Origin: Phoronis australis
Taxonomy: Eukaryota; Phoronida; Phoronidae
Direction: 5' to 3'
NCBI GenBank assembly: GCA_002633005.1
Contig: NMRA01000166.1
Span: 498,716-562,715 of the forward strand
Length of the DNA: 64,000 nt
Made by a program: the position numbers and the translations under genes. Below, piece by piece: positions 11,630 to 25,600 of this stretch. Positions within the stretch are counted from its first letter, which is position 1. Each line of letters opens with the position of its first letter. Under the pieces are notes generated by a model that saw only the letters and a program-made list of their open reading frames with translations, did no database searches and was not told the DNA's origin.

Positions 11630-14600
11630 CTGAAAGATTAAGAGGACATTTCATGACACATGGGCGTAAAAGTTGGGAATAGGTGGCGTGGCTTATAGGG
11701 GGCGGCACCCTGGATGTCAAATCTTACTGAACTATCCAGACTCTACAATGTGCACTGTGGTCTAATCAACCCCGTCATCCTTCCGAGTCCGCCACCACCC
11801 TCCCCCTGTTCATCCAGTAAATCCAAAAGGCCACCTCAACGAGGCATGTTAGTTAATTTCTAGCTCCACGTTTCTACATTTTACCCAGACAAATCATAAT
11901 TCATCGGGGTCGACACACCCCAACCCTTCCTAAGTAATATGCACCAGTTTACGCCTCTGCGATTACATGTAAAAGCCTCAAATAACGCTAGAGATTCCTA
12001 TTATGTTCCCTAAATCTTCTGAGCATCCGTGAACTTTGTTTACTCACTATAAGCAGCTTACAATAGAAGGCACTTGTGTTATATGGTCTTGCAACGCCAT
12101 GATCTTGTCAACTCCCTCCCTCAGTTTCATAACATTTGGCGTCTGCAAGTTTGGCTGGACATTTTGAATTTACTCTAAGTTTGGTGGCAACGAATTGCAT
12201 TTATTAATTTTAACATGATTTTGAAAGTAAAAATGCAATTTGTTGCCCCCTTGACCTGTTTTTCTTGCAGCCGAAGCCGTCCTTAAACACTCTAACACTT
12301 CCTGGTGGCAAAGCATGTTTTGGCTGGAAATTCAGGTAACCCTCAGATTTTTCGGGTAAGCAAAAATGGTCTGGTCGACACCCATTGTCTACCCAATTTT
12401 CGGAATCTGGAGCATTTTGGCATTCTGAGTGAACTGTCTGCTGTTGCCTAGTAGTCGCATGCGAGCCATGATTTGTATTGAAAACTACCAAATATGTGCA
12501 TTTTTGCTCCATTTTCGGCATGGCCAGCTAGGTTTGCGGAGGCCATAAAAGCCAAAGAAAAGAACTTAATGCTAAATGTAGTTTTTAGACTGTAGGCAAG
12601 CCTTATGCATATTCAGTACCTGCATATGTTTCATATTTTGTGATTTTGTTGTAGAAAAAATAAACTGCTTTCTATCAGTTTAACATAAGGCAAAACGAGG
12701 GAACACTGCTGAGTTCCACCTATCCTCTGACGACACAAACGAAAACCACATGAACCAATACAGAGTATAAACTGATGAGGTGATCACTCTAGAAACATAA
12801 CATGACCAGAGCAAATGGTAACCAGTGCTACCGATGTGGCGAACCACTCATTCACAACAGCATCTACCGCCTCACTCATAACAGCATCTACCGCCCAACA
12901 AACCGCGACCAAAAAAGATTTACAAAGCTTCATACGACTCATCTGAAGACGATGAACATTATGAGACATTTTGTATGGACAGCATAAAACAAGCAGAAGC
13001 ACAGTAGCGCCAAATAACCCTCGACCGCACCTCGTAGAAATCCGAACAACCCTCAATCTCAATGGCTGTGATGTCAGCGTCAACATCAACATCGAGTGAA
13101 GAAATGCAATGCCATGTCCTTTTCAAGGATGAGATCCATACCAGAACCGAAGCAGTACCGAGAGGCTTCTGAGGCACCTCCATAGACACAACAACATTGC
13201 AACGTCTTCACCCTTCAAGCATCACAGAACAAATCATATTTCAGGAAATTGACCACAATAGAACAGACTCCTCTCCTTGGAATAGATGAGTGTCTCAAGA
13301 TACAGCGGAACCAAAATTAGAGGCTTTGCATGAAAAGGGACCCGTTTATTTTCATATTTAAAAGATTTCAACGTAAAGCTTTTTCTTGTTATGTAATAAA
13401 GCTAAAAATTTGACTTGGTAATCAAAATTTGCAAAAGAAACGGCAATCTGGGTTTGCAAAAATCCACAAACGGGCTGAAGATTTAGGTAACTAGTTAAGT
13501 ACTTCCTATCTAGGACTGTTCTATGCGGCAACGGGCCACCGACTGATCCGCGGTGATACTGGCAATATAGGTGTACAAAAGCGTCGTGCTAATACTAAAA
13601 CGACTTACCTAGGTTGGTTTGAAACACGTTACTTGCCAACGGCGCATATGGCGGCTCTAGAAGATGTCCGGCTCCAGGATAGAGCGCCGCTTCGAAACTG
13701 GGAGGGTCTCGCAACTTCTTCAACCGTTCGGTCAGTTGAAAGTGATTGACGGTGTCAATTATCCGGTCGTCGCCGCTCTGAATCAGCAGAAAGTTCGCCG
13801 TAGCCTCCTCAACCTTCAACATGTAATGTTAGTAGTTAATTGGCCAAGTATCCCCTGGCCTACAAAGACGTCTTTGGTCGGAGAACGATAAAGGTAAAAA
13901 TAGACAAGTAGCGCAAATCAGTGTGTGCGGTTAAATGTTTATAGTTGTCTCTGCATCTTGAAACTGTGACATCCGGAATAGCCATTGCTTTATCAAAACC
14001 TTTTGGTATAGTTTATGCTTAGACAACAAGTTGCGCCCCTTTAGATTTCCAAGTTGGGACAGCATTTTCCAGTTCACAAAAAATCAAATTTAACTTGACA
14101 ATACTGAAGAACACAGTTCCAAAAGGTAACCTTTTAAAAGCTAGTGAATGATTCGCTAAATACATGCAATATAAGGTATGTGTTAGTACCAGTGATTATT
14201 ATACAAAGATTCGTGATGTTTTGAAAGTATTTAAAAGAGAGAACGAAAGAAAGAGAAGCCCAAGTTCAAATGCATTTGCATACCACGAATCAAGATAACA
14301 CATGTACAAACATTGTATACGTTGCAACATTCCTCCAATATAGCAAAGAGGATCCTTTCCTGGACGTCGTTTAGGAACAAGTGTAGCATATTGAAATTTT
14401 AAAACCTGTAGGTTGCGATGTCCCGCAGACTAGTTCATACTTCTTTTATGATTTCGAGTAATATTGTTAGAAAACTCTGCATTTCTAGCAAGACAACAGA
14501 CATGGAGAAACTTTCAGCGAAATCCACAGAGTTTTCGAGAACTTGTGTTCCTACTTTCAAATCAAATCGATTTGCCGAAGCCAAAAAAGACGATTTTAAG

Positions 14601-17600
14601 TTAGGACATGTATTAATCTCAAGGTCTTTGGTTAATTATTTTCGGCGAAAACTTGTTTTCGGTAGTAACCTATGCACCCCTTAGCTGCGTTCAGTATTTC
14701 AACATTCATGCGCAATGTCAACTGAATTTCCAACATATTAAGTGGGTCAAGCTGGTGCATTGTGGTCCACTTGAAGTAAGTCAATAGTTCATTGTGATAC
14801 ACATCACGCCGAGAGACTGATATGAAACTCAAGTACGAAATGAGTAACTGAAATCGAGTCGGTGATTAAAGCTCTTCGTGACCATGAGATCGAAACAGCG
14901 AAGTCAAATTACCTATCAAATTACGGGAATTGGGTGAAGATTTATCGCTGTTAATGCAGGAGCATTAGTCTAATTGTTTAGGATCTTTATGTCCACTAGA
15001 GGCGTTGTATGTACACCTTAGGGCGTTTCCTGAGTGCATTGTAATTGCTGTCTACCCCCGCTCCTAGGTAATTGTTTATTGGCTAAATAGATGCTACCAT
15101 TGTAATATAACCAATCACAGTGCAGTTTTGATGGTTTTTAGCCTCAGCAGTCATTTACAGCGCTCATTTTGCTCAACTGGTAAAAACTGTCCCGACAGGG
15201 CAGTATAAAGATAACCAAACTGTCGTGACAACCATGTACCGGAGCACCAAGGGTTCGGGCTCTGCGCTACTGGTAACTGTTCCGAAGGGGCGACGGGGCA
15301 GTATAAAGACAACCAAATTTCGTGACAACCTGCTACCGGAGCACTAAGGGTTCGGGCCCTGTGCCACTGGTAACTGTTCCGAAGAGGCGTCGGGGCAGTA
15401 TAAAGACAACGGAAAAAAAAACTGTCCCGACGGGGCAGTATAAAGACAAGCAATCAGTAGAATGACAGCTGTTGCCAACAAGCCGGCTTCACCTCTACGA
15501 TGTCAATAACGCTGTTGCCATCCAGCCAGCGTCTCGTCTCCAGAAGAAGATCAAGCACACCACCTCTACCACCACCGGCCTACCAGGTCCTGCCCTCGAT
15601 CCGCGTCCACACCAACCACAGCAAGGACAGAAGGCGAGATCCTCCGATTTCGCGAAGCTGTCTGTGGGCTTCGCCCTCATCTACTCTCATCACAGCGCTC
15701 ATTTCGAATATTGGTTTGAACATGTTGTGATGCACTGTAGAGAGATTATTAGCTGGGCCACGCGGAAAACTTCAGTAAGTACATGTAATTCTGTTAAGGC
15801 TTTACGTTTAGTCTATTCACGTAGGTCTGTTGGACATTGTACGACTAGTGTTTAATTGTTGAACCGAAACGGCTGCTTTGTGATGGTTTTGTCTTATGCG
15901 GGTTCGAGTCCCGTGTCAGTGCTAGCCGTATTGACTGCTGGGTAACCTTTTGAGAACATTGTTTGGTTCCGTTGTTTGACAAACTGTATTTATCGTTTGC
16001 AGATAACCGTCTCTTCAAGAATAAATCGTTTTAAACGAAGCTGACGCCTTATTCTATCGCCCACACTAATAATCGCTTTTCACTATTTGCTGGCGACTCG
16101 TGAATGAAAAGACTGAAGGTACATACAAAGTTGCTCTATGTCTGGCGGGAGATTCGATTTGAGTGTAAATTTTAACCTCGAATAAACAGTACACAAATGC
16201 GCAAGCGCTTGTGCGGTTCCAAGGTCAGGGTGTTCCATCGAAACAGGAACCCGGTGTAAAACAGATATCCCGGATTCGCAAACACACTCCCGCACATTCA
16301 AAACAGCTAACCAGCCCGAAAAACACGAACCCTGACCTTTAATAGAACAGAAACCCCGGGGAACGAACAGGACACCCGGGGAACGAAACACCACTCCTGC
16401 ACTTCCTGTTGAACACTGTTTGATGAAAAATGAATCTTTCGACTTAAAATAATTGTAGTGATATACAGTTTTACTATATGAGAATTTTAGATAAAATTGA
16501 CCTTCTGCGTTATTCTGCTGCTAAAGTTGTGGTGCGATCTTTTGCGTAGGCTTTCGGCGCCATTGTGTCACCTATTGGCCATTTTTTCCCCAATTCTTCA
16601 TTCCATCAACAGTTCTTCTTCCACGAGGTTGCGTACAAGTCACAACAAACTAATCAACAATGGCAATCGAATGAGGAAATAATATTATTGTTTTTCATTT
16701 TCGAAAATATGTTTGTAGAAAGTATTGAATAACCTGAAATTAACTAAATATTAACCAGAGATAACAACTTGTTGAGAGTATAGATTATTTTGAAATTCGC
16801 CCACAAATTGCGCGAGTTTTACGGATTGAAATCATATCACGAAGTCAATAGAATATTAGTTACGTTTTATTATTGACATTTTTTAACAAAGACATGCAGA
16901 AAACAACTGGAAAGTACTTGAAGATGCTTTAACTCAAAGTTTGAGGCTACTGACATCCGTCTCAGAAAAATTGTCCGGGTTCCCTGTCCGATCCCCGGGG
17001 TTCCTGTTTTAACTAAAGGTCAGGGTTCGTGTTCTTCGGGCTGGTTAGCTGTTTTGAAGGTGCGGGAGACTGTTTTCGACTCCGGGATACCTGTTTTACA
17101 CCCTGAAAGTGGTTGTACTAAATCTTTTTTCACCTTATATGGTACTTTTTTCGTATTTGAGGTTCCCCAAGAAAGAAGATAAGGTATTTTATTTGACGTA
17201 TGCGAAATATTCATGTGTAAAATGGCCAATTTTTGTGAATAAAGCTTGAGATATCCTTAAGGGGGTTCGACATAGTTCGTTAAAAACGTGCAGTCGTTGT
17301 TTTACGATATTGACTAACTTAGAACACATTTAAATAACATCTTTTTAATTTATAAAACGTTGACTTTGTTATTTTAGCGTTTTAGCGTTTACTAATAACT
17401 AAGTTTCAGGATATTGTGTAGGCGTTACACCTATTTTCACAATGCCGTCATACTAAACAATAGGCAACCCAAGAGCAGGGTTGGGTGTGACATAATTCAA
17501 ACGGTAATTTATTAATTTAAAAGAACAACCTTCTTGTCTTAGATTGTTCATATAAAGTAAAATTATATAGCACAGGTAAATTTTACTTTTATGCCGGAGG

Positions 17601-19607
17601 TGCCTCCGTGCAGGCAGCTGTAACGGAAAAAATAATTCTGTGACCCTCACATTTTTGCGAACTGTAGTGGGTAAATGCCAGAGTACAAAATACAAAAATT
17701 AAACAGGAGAACGCGGAGCGTTGAAATACGCCCACGACGGTGACGCAAATGGTGTTTTTAATGGGCATTAAATGGCGCAGAGTACGTCAAACCCGTCCGA
17801 AATTGAGAAAGCGTCGTCGTCTCTCTATTAGAAAACTGTTCGTCAAATTTCATGAAAATACACAAAGGAACTCCAAATATACAGAGGAAGATGTAAGAAA
17901 ACAAATTGCCATTAGAAGCCACAGCGGTAGTCGAATCCGTCTATCTGATGTCAAGCTTACAGGAATGAAATTTTCACAATTATCATTCTTCAAGCGGTTT
18001 GGTTGATAGATGGACGCCAAAACACAGACTCGAAAACAGTAAAAATGGCCACTAGGTGGCGCAAAATACCTCGTATCCATCTGAAAACAGGCGCATAGCG
18101 TCATCTCACCAATAGATGCATATAGTCCAAATTTTATGAAAATACGTAAAGGACATTTGAAGATACAGAGGTTAACCTAAAAAACTAAAATTGACCCTAG
18201 GGGGCGCACCAATAGTTCGATCTGTGGGAAAGTGGTCATCCTGCGTTTTCAACATCATATAAATACACTTGCTAAACTTAGTAACAATCCTGCAAACGGT
18301 TTAGGAGATACAGCCATGGGCGCAAAAAAGCAAAACTGCCAATAGGAGGCGCCACAGTAGACGAAGTCGTCGGAAAATCATCGTCAGCCATCCTCTTCAT
18401 AGTAAGAACATACATGCAAATTTTCACAATCATCCCTAGAGCGGTTTGGTTGACATCAGGACGGATGCCAAAAACAGACTCGAAAACAGTAAAAAATGCC
18501 ACTAGGTGGGGGAAAACTGCGTCGAATCCATCGGAAAACGAGAGGATAGCATCACCTCACTAAAAGATGCCTAAATTCCAAATTTTATGAAAATACGTTG
18601 AGGACTTCCGAAGATACAGAGGTAAGCGTAAAAAATAACATTGCCACTAGGGGGAACACCGGTAGTCGGAGAGGTCTGAAACTCGTCGCCAAGCAATCTT
18701 ACTATTATGACACATTCGAAAAAGGGAAGTGTGACACAAATAAAACATGGGATACAATAAAGACAGTTATGAACAACGGCGTTCGAACAAAAAATGACAC
18801 CCCAGAATGTCTCTTACGTTCAGATAACACTAAAACCAGTGACCTACCCGAAATGGCAAGTTTATTCAACACTTACTTTACCCAAATCGGCCCATCCGTT
18901 TCTGAATCAATAACTATGATAAAAAACAAGAATTTCAAAGACTATCTTCCCACGCCAAACAAATTTAAGTTCTCTTTCAAACCAATTAATAATAAACATG
19001 TAATAGATATTATAAGAGACATGGACGCGAAAAATAGCACTGGTCATGACAATTTATCATCTAAAATTATCAAAATAAGCNNNNNNNNNNNNNNNNNNNN
19101 NNNNNNNNNNNNNNNNNNNNNNNNNNNNNNNNNNNNNNNNNNNNNNNNNNNNNNNNNNNNNNNNNNNNNNNNNNNNNNNNNNNNNNNNNNNNNNNNNNNN
19201 NNNNNNNNNNNNNNNNNNNNNNNNNNNNNNNNNNNNNNNNNNNNNNNNNNNNNNNNNNNNNNNNNNNNNNNNNNNNNNNNNNNNNNNNNNNNNNNNNNNN
19301 NNNNNNNNNNNNNNNNNNNNNNNNNNNNNNNNNNNNNNNNNNNNNNNNNNNNNNNNNNNNNNNNNNNNNNNNNNNNNNNNNNNNNNNNNTGAGCTGTGCC
19401 AGTTTACTTCTTGGTTCCTGGCGTGTCGGTCGTTTTCAGCACTAATTCACTGTTTTCTTAAGTATTCCTACTGATTTTTGCATTTCCATTTGTTTATCTT
19501 GTACAGGGGACCTTCTTATTAGCGGTCAATAACCTTTAGAAGGCCTCCTAATTGAAATCAAATTTTAATCAATGTATTATTATTATGTAATGTAAATAAA
19601 AGCGTTT

Positions 19608-19649
<42 letters not shown>

Positions 19650-22600
19650 ATCCGTCGTCAGCTTCATAGGAACACATCTGCCAAATCTCATCAAGATCCT
19701 GCGAGGGGCTTAGGAGATACAGCTGCGGACGCCGGACGTCGGACGTCGGACGACGGACGCCGGACGCCCAGACAGAGATGACGGCAATATGCGACCACAT
19801 ATAAATATGTGGGTGCATAAAAATTGCTACTAGGGGTCGTCACAGTATTCAAACGGTCAGAAAATCCGGCAGAATCAGTCGCGGTCTTCTCATCAGCAAC
19901 GCATGTGCCAATTTTCATAATGATCCTTTGAGCAATTTGGCAAATAGGAAGGCGGACATCAAAAACGTACTATTTTTTTTTAATTGCCACCAGGTGGCGA
20001 AGAATACGTGAAATCGTCCGAAAACGGGAAGGCGTCACCGACTCTTTAATAGAAACCCATTTGCTACATTTCAAGCAAATCCGTCAAGGAACTCCAAAGA
20101 TGTAGAGGCAAACGTAAAAAAACTAAAATTGACATTAGGGGGCAGAGAGGTAGTCGAATCGGCCCTAAACTCGTGGTCGTGAGCTTCCTAGTAACACATC
20201 TGTCAAATCTCATTATGATCCTGCAAGGGATTTAGGACATAGAGCCTCAGACGTAGGACGCCCAGACAGAGATGACGGCAACATGCACCCACAAATAAAT
20301 ATGTGGACGCACAAAAACCAACGAAAATTAAAACTATGTCCAGCCCACTCAACGCGATTTTTACAAATAAATTTTGGAACAATGCAGTACTAGCTAAGCG
20401 GTAGGCACGTGTATTTCTACTTTATGCGCGCAACCGGGGGGGGGGCTCTGGGGGCGAAGTGGGCAAAAAGGTCCGTCTCAGAGAAACAAAAACTCAGAAA
20501 AAGTAGAAAACGAGATGAAAGTTCAATAAAAAGCAGAAACTACAAAAATTCGGCGTATGCACAATTCATAGCCCTGAACGTTCCCGGTGAATCTTAGTAA
20601 AAGGTCCACATTCTCAAAAATTCGAGCCCCCCAGTTTTTAGGCTGTACTTCCAGAATATTGCGATTGTAGTCTGATTCCCTTTGAAGTATTTTTTCCCAA
20701 TTATTGTTAATGCAGTTTCCTTAAACATTTTGTTAACTTGTATTTTAACATATTTTTGGCTGTCACATAATAAACCTGCTTGATTGTGTTCAATCCGAAA
20801 GTATGTGAAGAATCTCATCTCTTTAGTAAGCATTTTACAATCTCCACTGTGCATAGGTAATGGTTTTGTTCAATGGTAGATACAGGACATTCAATACTTT
20901 TAATACTTAAAAGTATCAGAATTAACGCGTGTTTGACGAGTTAGATATGGATAATTCCTCCAAAGCCCACAAAGGGTCTAGACACATGTGCGAGAAGTAA
21001 ATACCCAGGACAACGATCTATTTATCCCACATGTTCAACAATAAACTCGAGAAACTAATATTCATTCAGAAAAAATGAACATTTTCAACTTTCATAGGGC
21101 ATGACGTACGTCATCTAAGCAACGCAGTCATCAAACCACACACATGAACGTAACCATCACATCTTCCCACAAAACGTTATCTCCCAAGGGAAATAACTGT
21201 ATGGGTTATCATCCGGTAGTTCGTGCTTGTTTTGGAGTTTAAAACATACAACAATGAAAATAACGGTAATGAACAGAACAGCTGCCATGATTTAAATTAC
21301 CTTAATAATTTCACTGTCAGGAATTGCATTAAAATCTATTTTGTGATGATTTCGATTTTCTAGTCCTTGTTTGGTGAACACAAAGTCGATGTACCTGGTA
21401 GACCTGAAATTAGAATTTAGAACCAGTAATCGTTTCTCCCGTAAGGGTTTAGTTCTACAACACCATAGATACAAATACATGTACATAAATTTTGTACCAT
21501 TCAAAATTTTGAAAATGTAAATTTAGTGAATTCCGTTTACTCAATTTACGGAAAATTAAGTTTTTACTTCATTACAAACGTTTAATTCACTCGTGAAACA
21601 TCTGGGATAACTTTATTGATGCGTACAGAAACTTTGGATATTCTTCATCGCGGAACCTCGCAGGGAAGCCAACCAAACGACAACTAGGATTTACAACGGC
21701 TGCAGCTATCACCTGAAACGTAACACATTTATTCAAGAACAGCATGCATTGTTTAACAATTGAGTGAGTAAATAAATAGTAAATTTGTCGAATGTTTCAC
21801 AGCACAATGGGTCTCTTGTCTACACTACGTGGAGATAGAGGCGAAAGTAGAATATTGGCTTGCGTTTCTATTGGCGCCGGACTTGGTATGCAAATGATGC
21901 TGAAGAACTGCATCCGCCCCTTAGGGGTGTTAAAGCACAAGTTTAACTAGGATTTCCATTAAATATTAAACCATCATGTTCAACATAATAAAATACAAGT
22001 CAGGTACGACAATTATTTACTTATTTCGCACGTCGGCGAAATTGCCAAAACGGTCGTCCTAAGGGAACTTAAGCAAATGTTGTTTAACTACGCTAGCTAC
22101 TAATAGCCTACAATTTTCTTAATTTTGATTTTTGTTGAGAAATTTGAATCTATTTCCACCATTTTGTGTTCTAAATAGGCGGAGAATTGCTATAACTTAG
22201 GTATTTCTGAACGCAAAAAACAGAAAAACAGTGGCGGATTTGGGGGGGGGGGNGGGGAGGGGGCAAGGGGGCCATGGCCCCCCTAAAGTTCTCCCAGATA
22301 CCATTTAGCAGTTTGGGGTGCGAAGTGCTGAGTAGCATATGCGCACACCCAGGGGGTTGGGGAGGCGAATCCACAACGCATAAGTGTTGAACAAACCCCG
22401 ATTACCGTTTTTTATTTTATTTTTTTTTAGAAATAAGGTCCGAAAACCCAAAAATTCCAGACCCCTGCATCACCACATTTCAGGCTGGGCGCGCATGTGG
22501 CGAAATTCTGGTTATTCCTGTGCCTTGCTCCCCCCAACTCAAAATCATGGATCCGCCCCTGAAAACACCGTAGGAATTAAAGCGATTTGGTTTGAATTTA

Positions 22601-25600
22601 TTACGAAAGTTCCAACAATGAACTGGAAACTAATCTCATGAGACGCCTGTTAGATTATACGTACTAAAATATAGTTATCTAGTGGGAGACGGTCTAACAC
22701 CGTTTCAATAAAACTGAATCGGCTAAGACGCATCTTAAATTTCGGTCAATTTTAACATAAAACTTAAATTTGTTTCAAAACCGTTTCAAGAGAGCGATCT
22801 TAAGTTTGACTTAATTTTTGTCTTAATTTTGGCAATCTTAGCGGATGTGGAAGTTTGAAGGTTTGGAAGTTGAGACAAATTTTAGACTTAAGTAAAAATT
22901 GAACCTGAGCCAGTTTCTTGGAATAGGCCCAAGTGCCCGGTTGCATAAAACAATCCTAAATAGGGACTCAGCTAAATTCCCTAAATCTACTGCGTATTGA
23001 ATTAACAATATTAATGAAAGTAGGGATCTTTTCATGAAACGTTCCTAATTTAAGGACCAAGTCCTTAATTATTTTGATTGAATTAAGGGCTCGATTTTTA
23101 GTTAGTTTTCATTAGAAAATACCATCAGAAAAAGAGCTGATAATAAAGTTAAAAATGATAGAAAAATGTTCTGTGAGTAAAGAACGGGAAAAAAATACGC
23201 AGATATAGGAAACTTAGAAGAATCCCTATTTGGGAGTTTAATGCATGCAACCGGCCACAGAGCTCCAACATACTAAATCCGACACTGACGTCTTGCCCCA
23301 AGTAATTTTTATAGCAAAGTAAAGGTTACTAATGTTTGAGATCTAATATCCAACCTCAGATTTGATATTTCAAGTTGAAGTTTGCCTGAGTGGAGCAGAA
23401 CTGAACAATTCATAAAATTCAGAGACGACAACAGGAATACGTATGAACAATGCTAAGCCCAGTTTTACCCAGGCTATAATCAGATATTTCACTGAGATTA
23501 CTTAAAATTTTGAAACAAAACAACGCACTGTTGATACCAGTCCCCAACCATCGACAGCTTGAAAATTTAAAAAGTTCTTACAATCTGTACTTAATAGACA
23601 AGAGTTACAAAGGTTTTGGAAGATAGATTTAATCAACGGCTGAGTGAGGAAATGACCACCCACCTCACTTAATGACACAACAGCCAAAAATGAACTATGA
23701 GTAAGGCAGTGCTGACACAACACCCAAGTGACAGAACCAGCCTTGAGTGAAATCGCAGGCAGGGTTCAATATTCTTTCAACAAACACTCCAAATGGAGTT
23801 GAGCAGCAAATACAAGTTGGAATAGGAGTGAATGACGGGACCAGGGCCATTCAGGCCAAACCATCAATATGAAAGTTAACAAAAAACATAAAATCCATAG
23901 TCCACCATATTCGATAAAACAACCGAATTTTCGATGGATTAAACATTCCATCATCTTCAGAGTAACTGAACACAATATCGATTATTAGCATAATCCTAGT
24001 ACTCTTGTGGACATGAATAACAGGAGAATATCAATACTGGAGGGTCTTTTCATTCCAAACATAATTATATGCTAAATAAATTCTTAATAATAGAGACGCG
24101 TTGTAAGAGACCATTTGCATCCTGTTGCAAGTCATGTTATACAGGTAATTCCTGATTTGCTCACATTTCATCTGCGATTGTCAGTTTTTTCCTGGTCTGA
24201 AGACGATAAAATATAAAGTCCATCAAAAAGTTGGTTAGTGTTTTAAAAATATCTCCCATACACACACACACGCGCAAGCACATGCGTACACCCACGTGAA
24301 GGCACCCACAGCCTCACATATAGATCCAAAATGTTGGAGTATGGATATTACAGAGTTTTTGAAAACTTACAACTGTGGTAACGCTTGAAAGTTACTGCAT
24401 CATTGCACTGAAAAGAGAACAAGGGTTATCACCACCATTACTTTTTATTTTGGTCACGTTTGTGATTTCGATTTAACAATGGTTCACAACGTGCGGTTGA
24501 GTGAATGTTTATATGCATTTTACAATGACGTGCATTAGCATTTAGTATTACACAAATATTGTTTTCAAACAACCGAGTGCATAAAATCTCACCTTTTTCT
24601 TAAAGTGTCGCGCCATACTTAAAGCTATGTCACCACCGGCAGACGTGGCCACCACCGCCACTCCAGAATAACTACAAAACGGCTGACCTATCATCCAGTC
24701 AAGAGCCTCCTACAAGAAAACATTGAGGACCTGTGAACATAAAATCCACGGCGAAATGAGAAATGCTTCAAAATCCTAAAATACGCTATTCATAACTTTC
24801 TATAATCAACAGACGTCTTTTGGAAAATATATGATGGACGTTTACATTAAAATATCGTCTCTTCTCACTGCACGCTGATAGGGACCGAGATCGTAGATCG
24901 TAAGACATTAGGTTGCATTCACAGCGAAAAATTCTCGCTTATGGAATGGAAACAGTGAAACTAATTCCACGATCCAATACTCCAACCTCGCTGACCAATC
25001 ACTGAAATGACCATCATTTCCTAGGAAAGCCTATCATAATCGCTTGTCACTCTCGTGATTTGCGAAGTCTTGCAAAATATCGCCTTTCCCTCAAGAAACT
25101 AGGTCTATGGCCGGGATGCTGTCAGGTTTATGCACACAACACTTTTACACAGGCGAACATAAGGAACCCTTCAGCGCATGACTAAAAAAGCAACGCGACA
25201 TTATATCGTCTTGATGACTTACATAAAAGTTAGTTCTTTGGAAAATGAAGTTGATCAGGGCGCTTCCCCTCTCTCCATAACAGATCTTTCAGTACAAGTA
25301 ACAGCAACATGACTAAGCAACACGAACAATGCTACCGACACATCTGGGTAAGCGAAAGAGGGCGTATTGTGAATCATATACCTCAAAATAGGCCAAATCG
25401 ACATCATTAAAGTCGTCGGTCAAATCTTCGTATTGTGTAAATGCAAGAGCTATAACTGCGTATCCAGCTCTGGAGGCTAGGAGGGCAGCTCGATGTTCAA
25501 AACAACCGCCTCCAGTTCCAAACATGTCAATCACACACGGAAACTTGTGGCCATCTGCAAAACAATTGTGTTTATTATGTGGTCAGTGAGGGGACTTAAA

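Larger units (their letters stand above)
18695..19650 (+). mobile_element. Non-LTR retrotransposon (LINE) reverse transcriptase fragment
   Basis: An open frame reads KTWDTIKTVMNN, LFNTYFTQIGPSVSESI and KNSTGHDNLSSKIIKIS before running into the N gap. This is the region just before and into the RT fingers of CR1/Jockey/L2-like LINEs (SxGxDxIxxKxLK). After the gap, a 3' end with aataaaagcg and a CT-rich microsatellite tail (about 19607-19648) follows. The LINE interrupts the surrounding tandem array. Confidence 0.65.
17760..20300. repeat. Satellite-like array, units of about 133-159 bp, split by a LINE
   Basis: Diverged units each marked by a gccactaggtggcgc-like box occur near 17911, 18044, 18193, 18338, 18497 and 18640, and again near 19827, 19986 and 20131. 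Shared blocks include ttttatgaaaatacgt and ggagatacagc. Two copies of a gacgcccagacagagatgacggcaa block close the right side (about 19765 and 20258). The array lies in the seventh intron of the ACOT/BAAT gene. Confidence 0.7.

Noticed and set aside
15472-15855. A 127-codon plus-strand open frame after the 97-bp tandem repeat
   Set aside because: Overlapping frames on both strands are equally open, composition is compositionally biased (Pro/Thr/Ser), and no domain is seen.
18598-19392. A 264-codon open frame on the plus strand
   Set aside because: Most of its length is N. The real part begins in satellite-like repeat and continues as a LINE reverse transcriptase fragment, so it is not a host gene.
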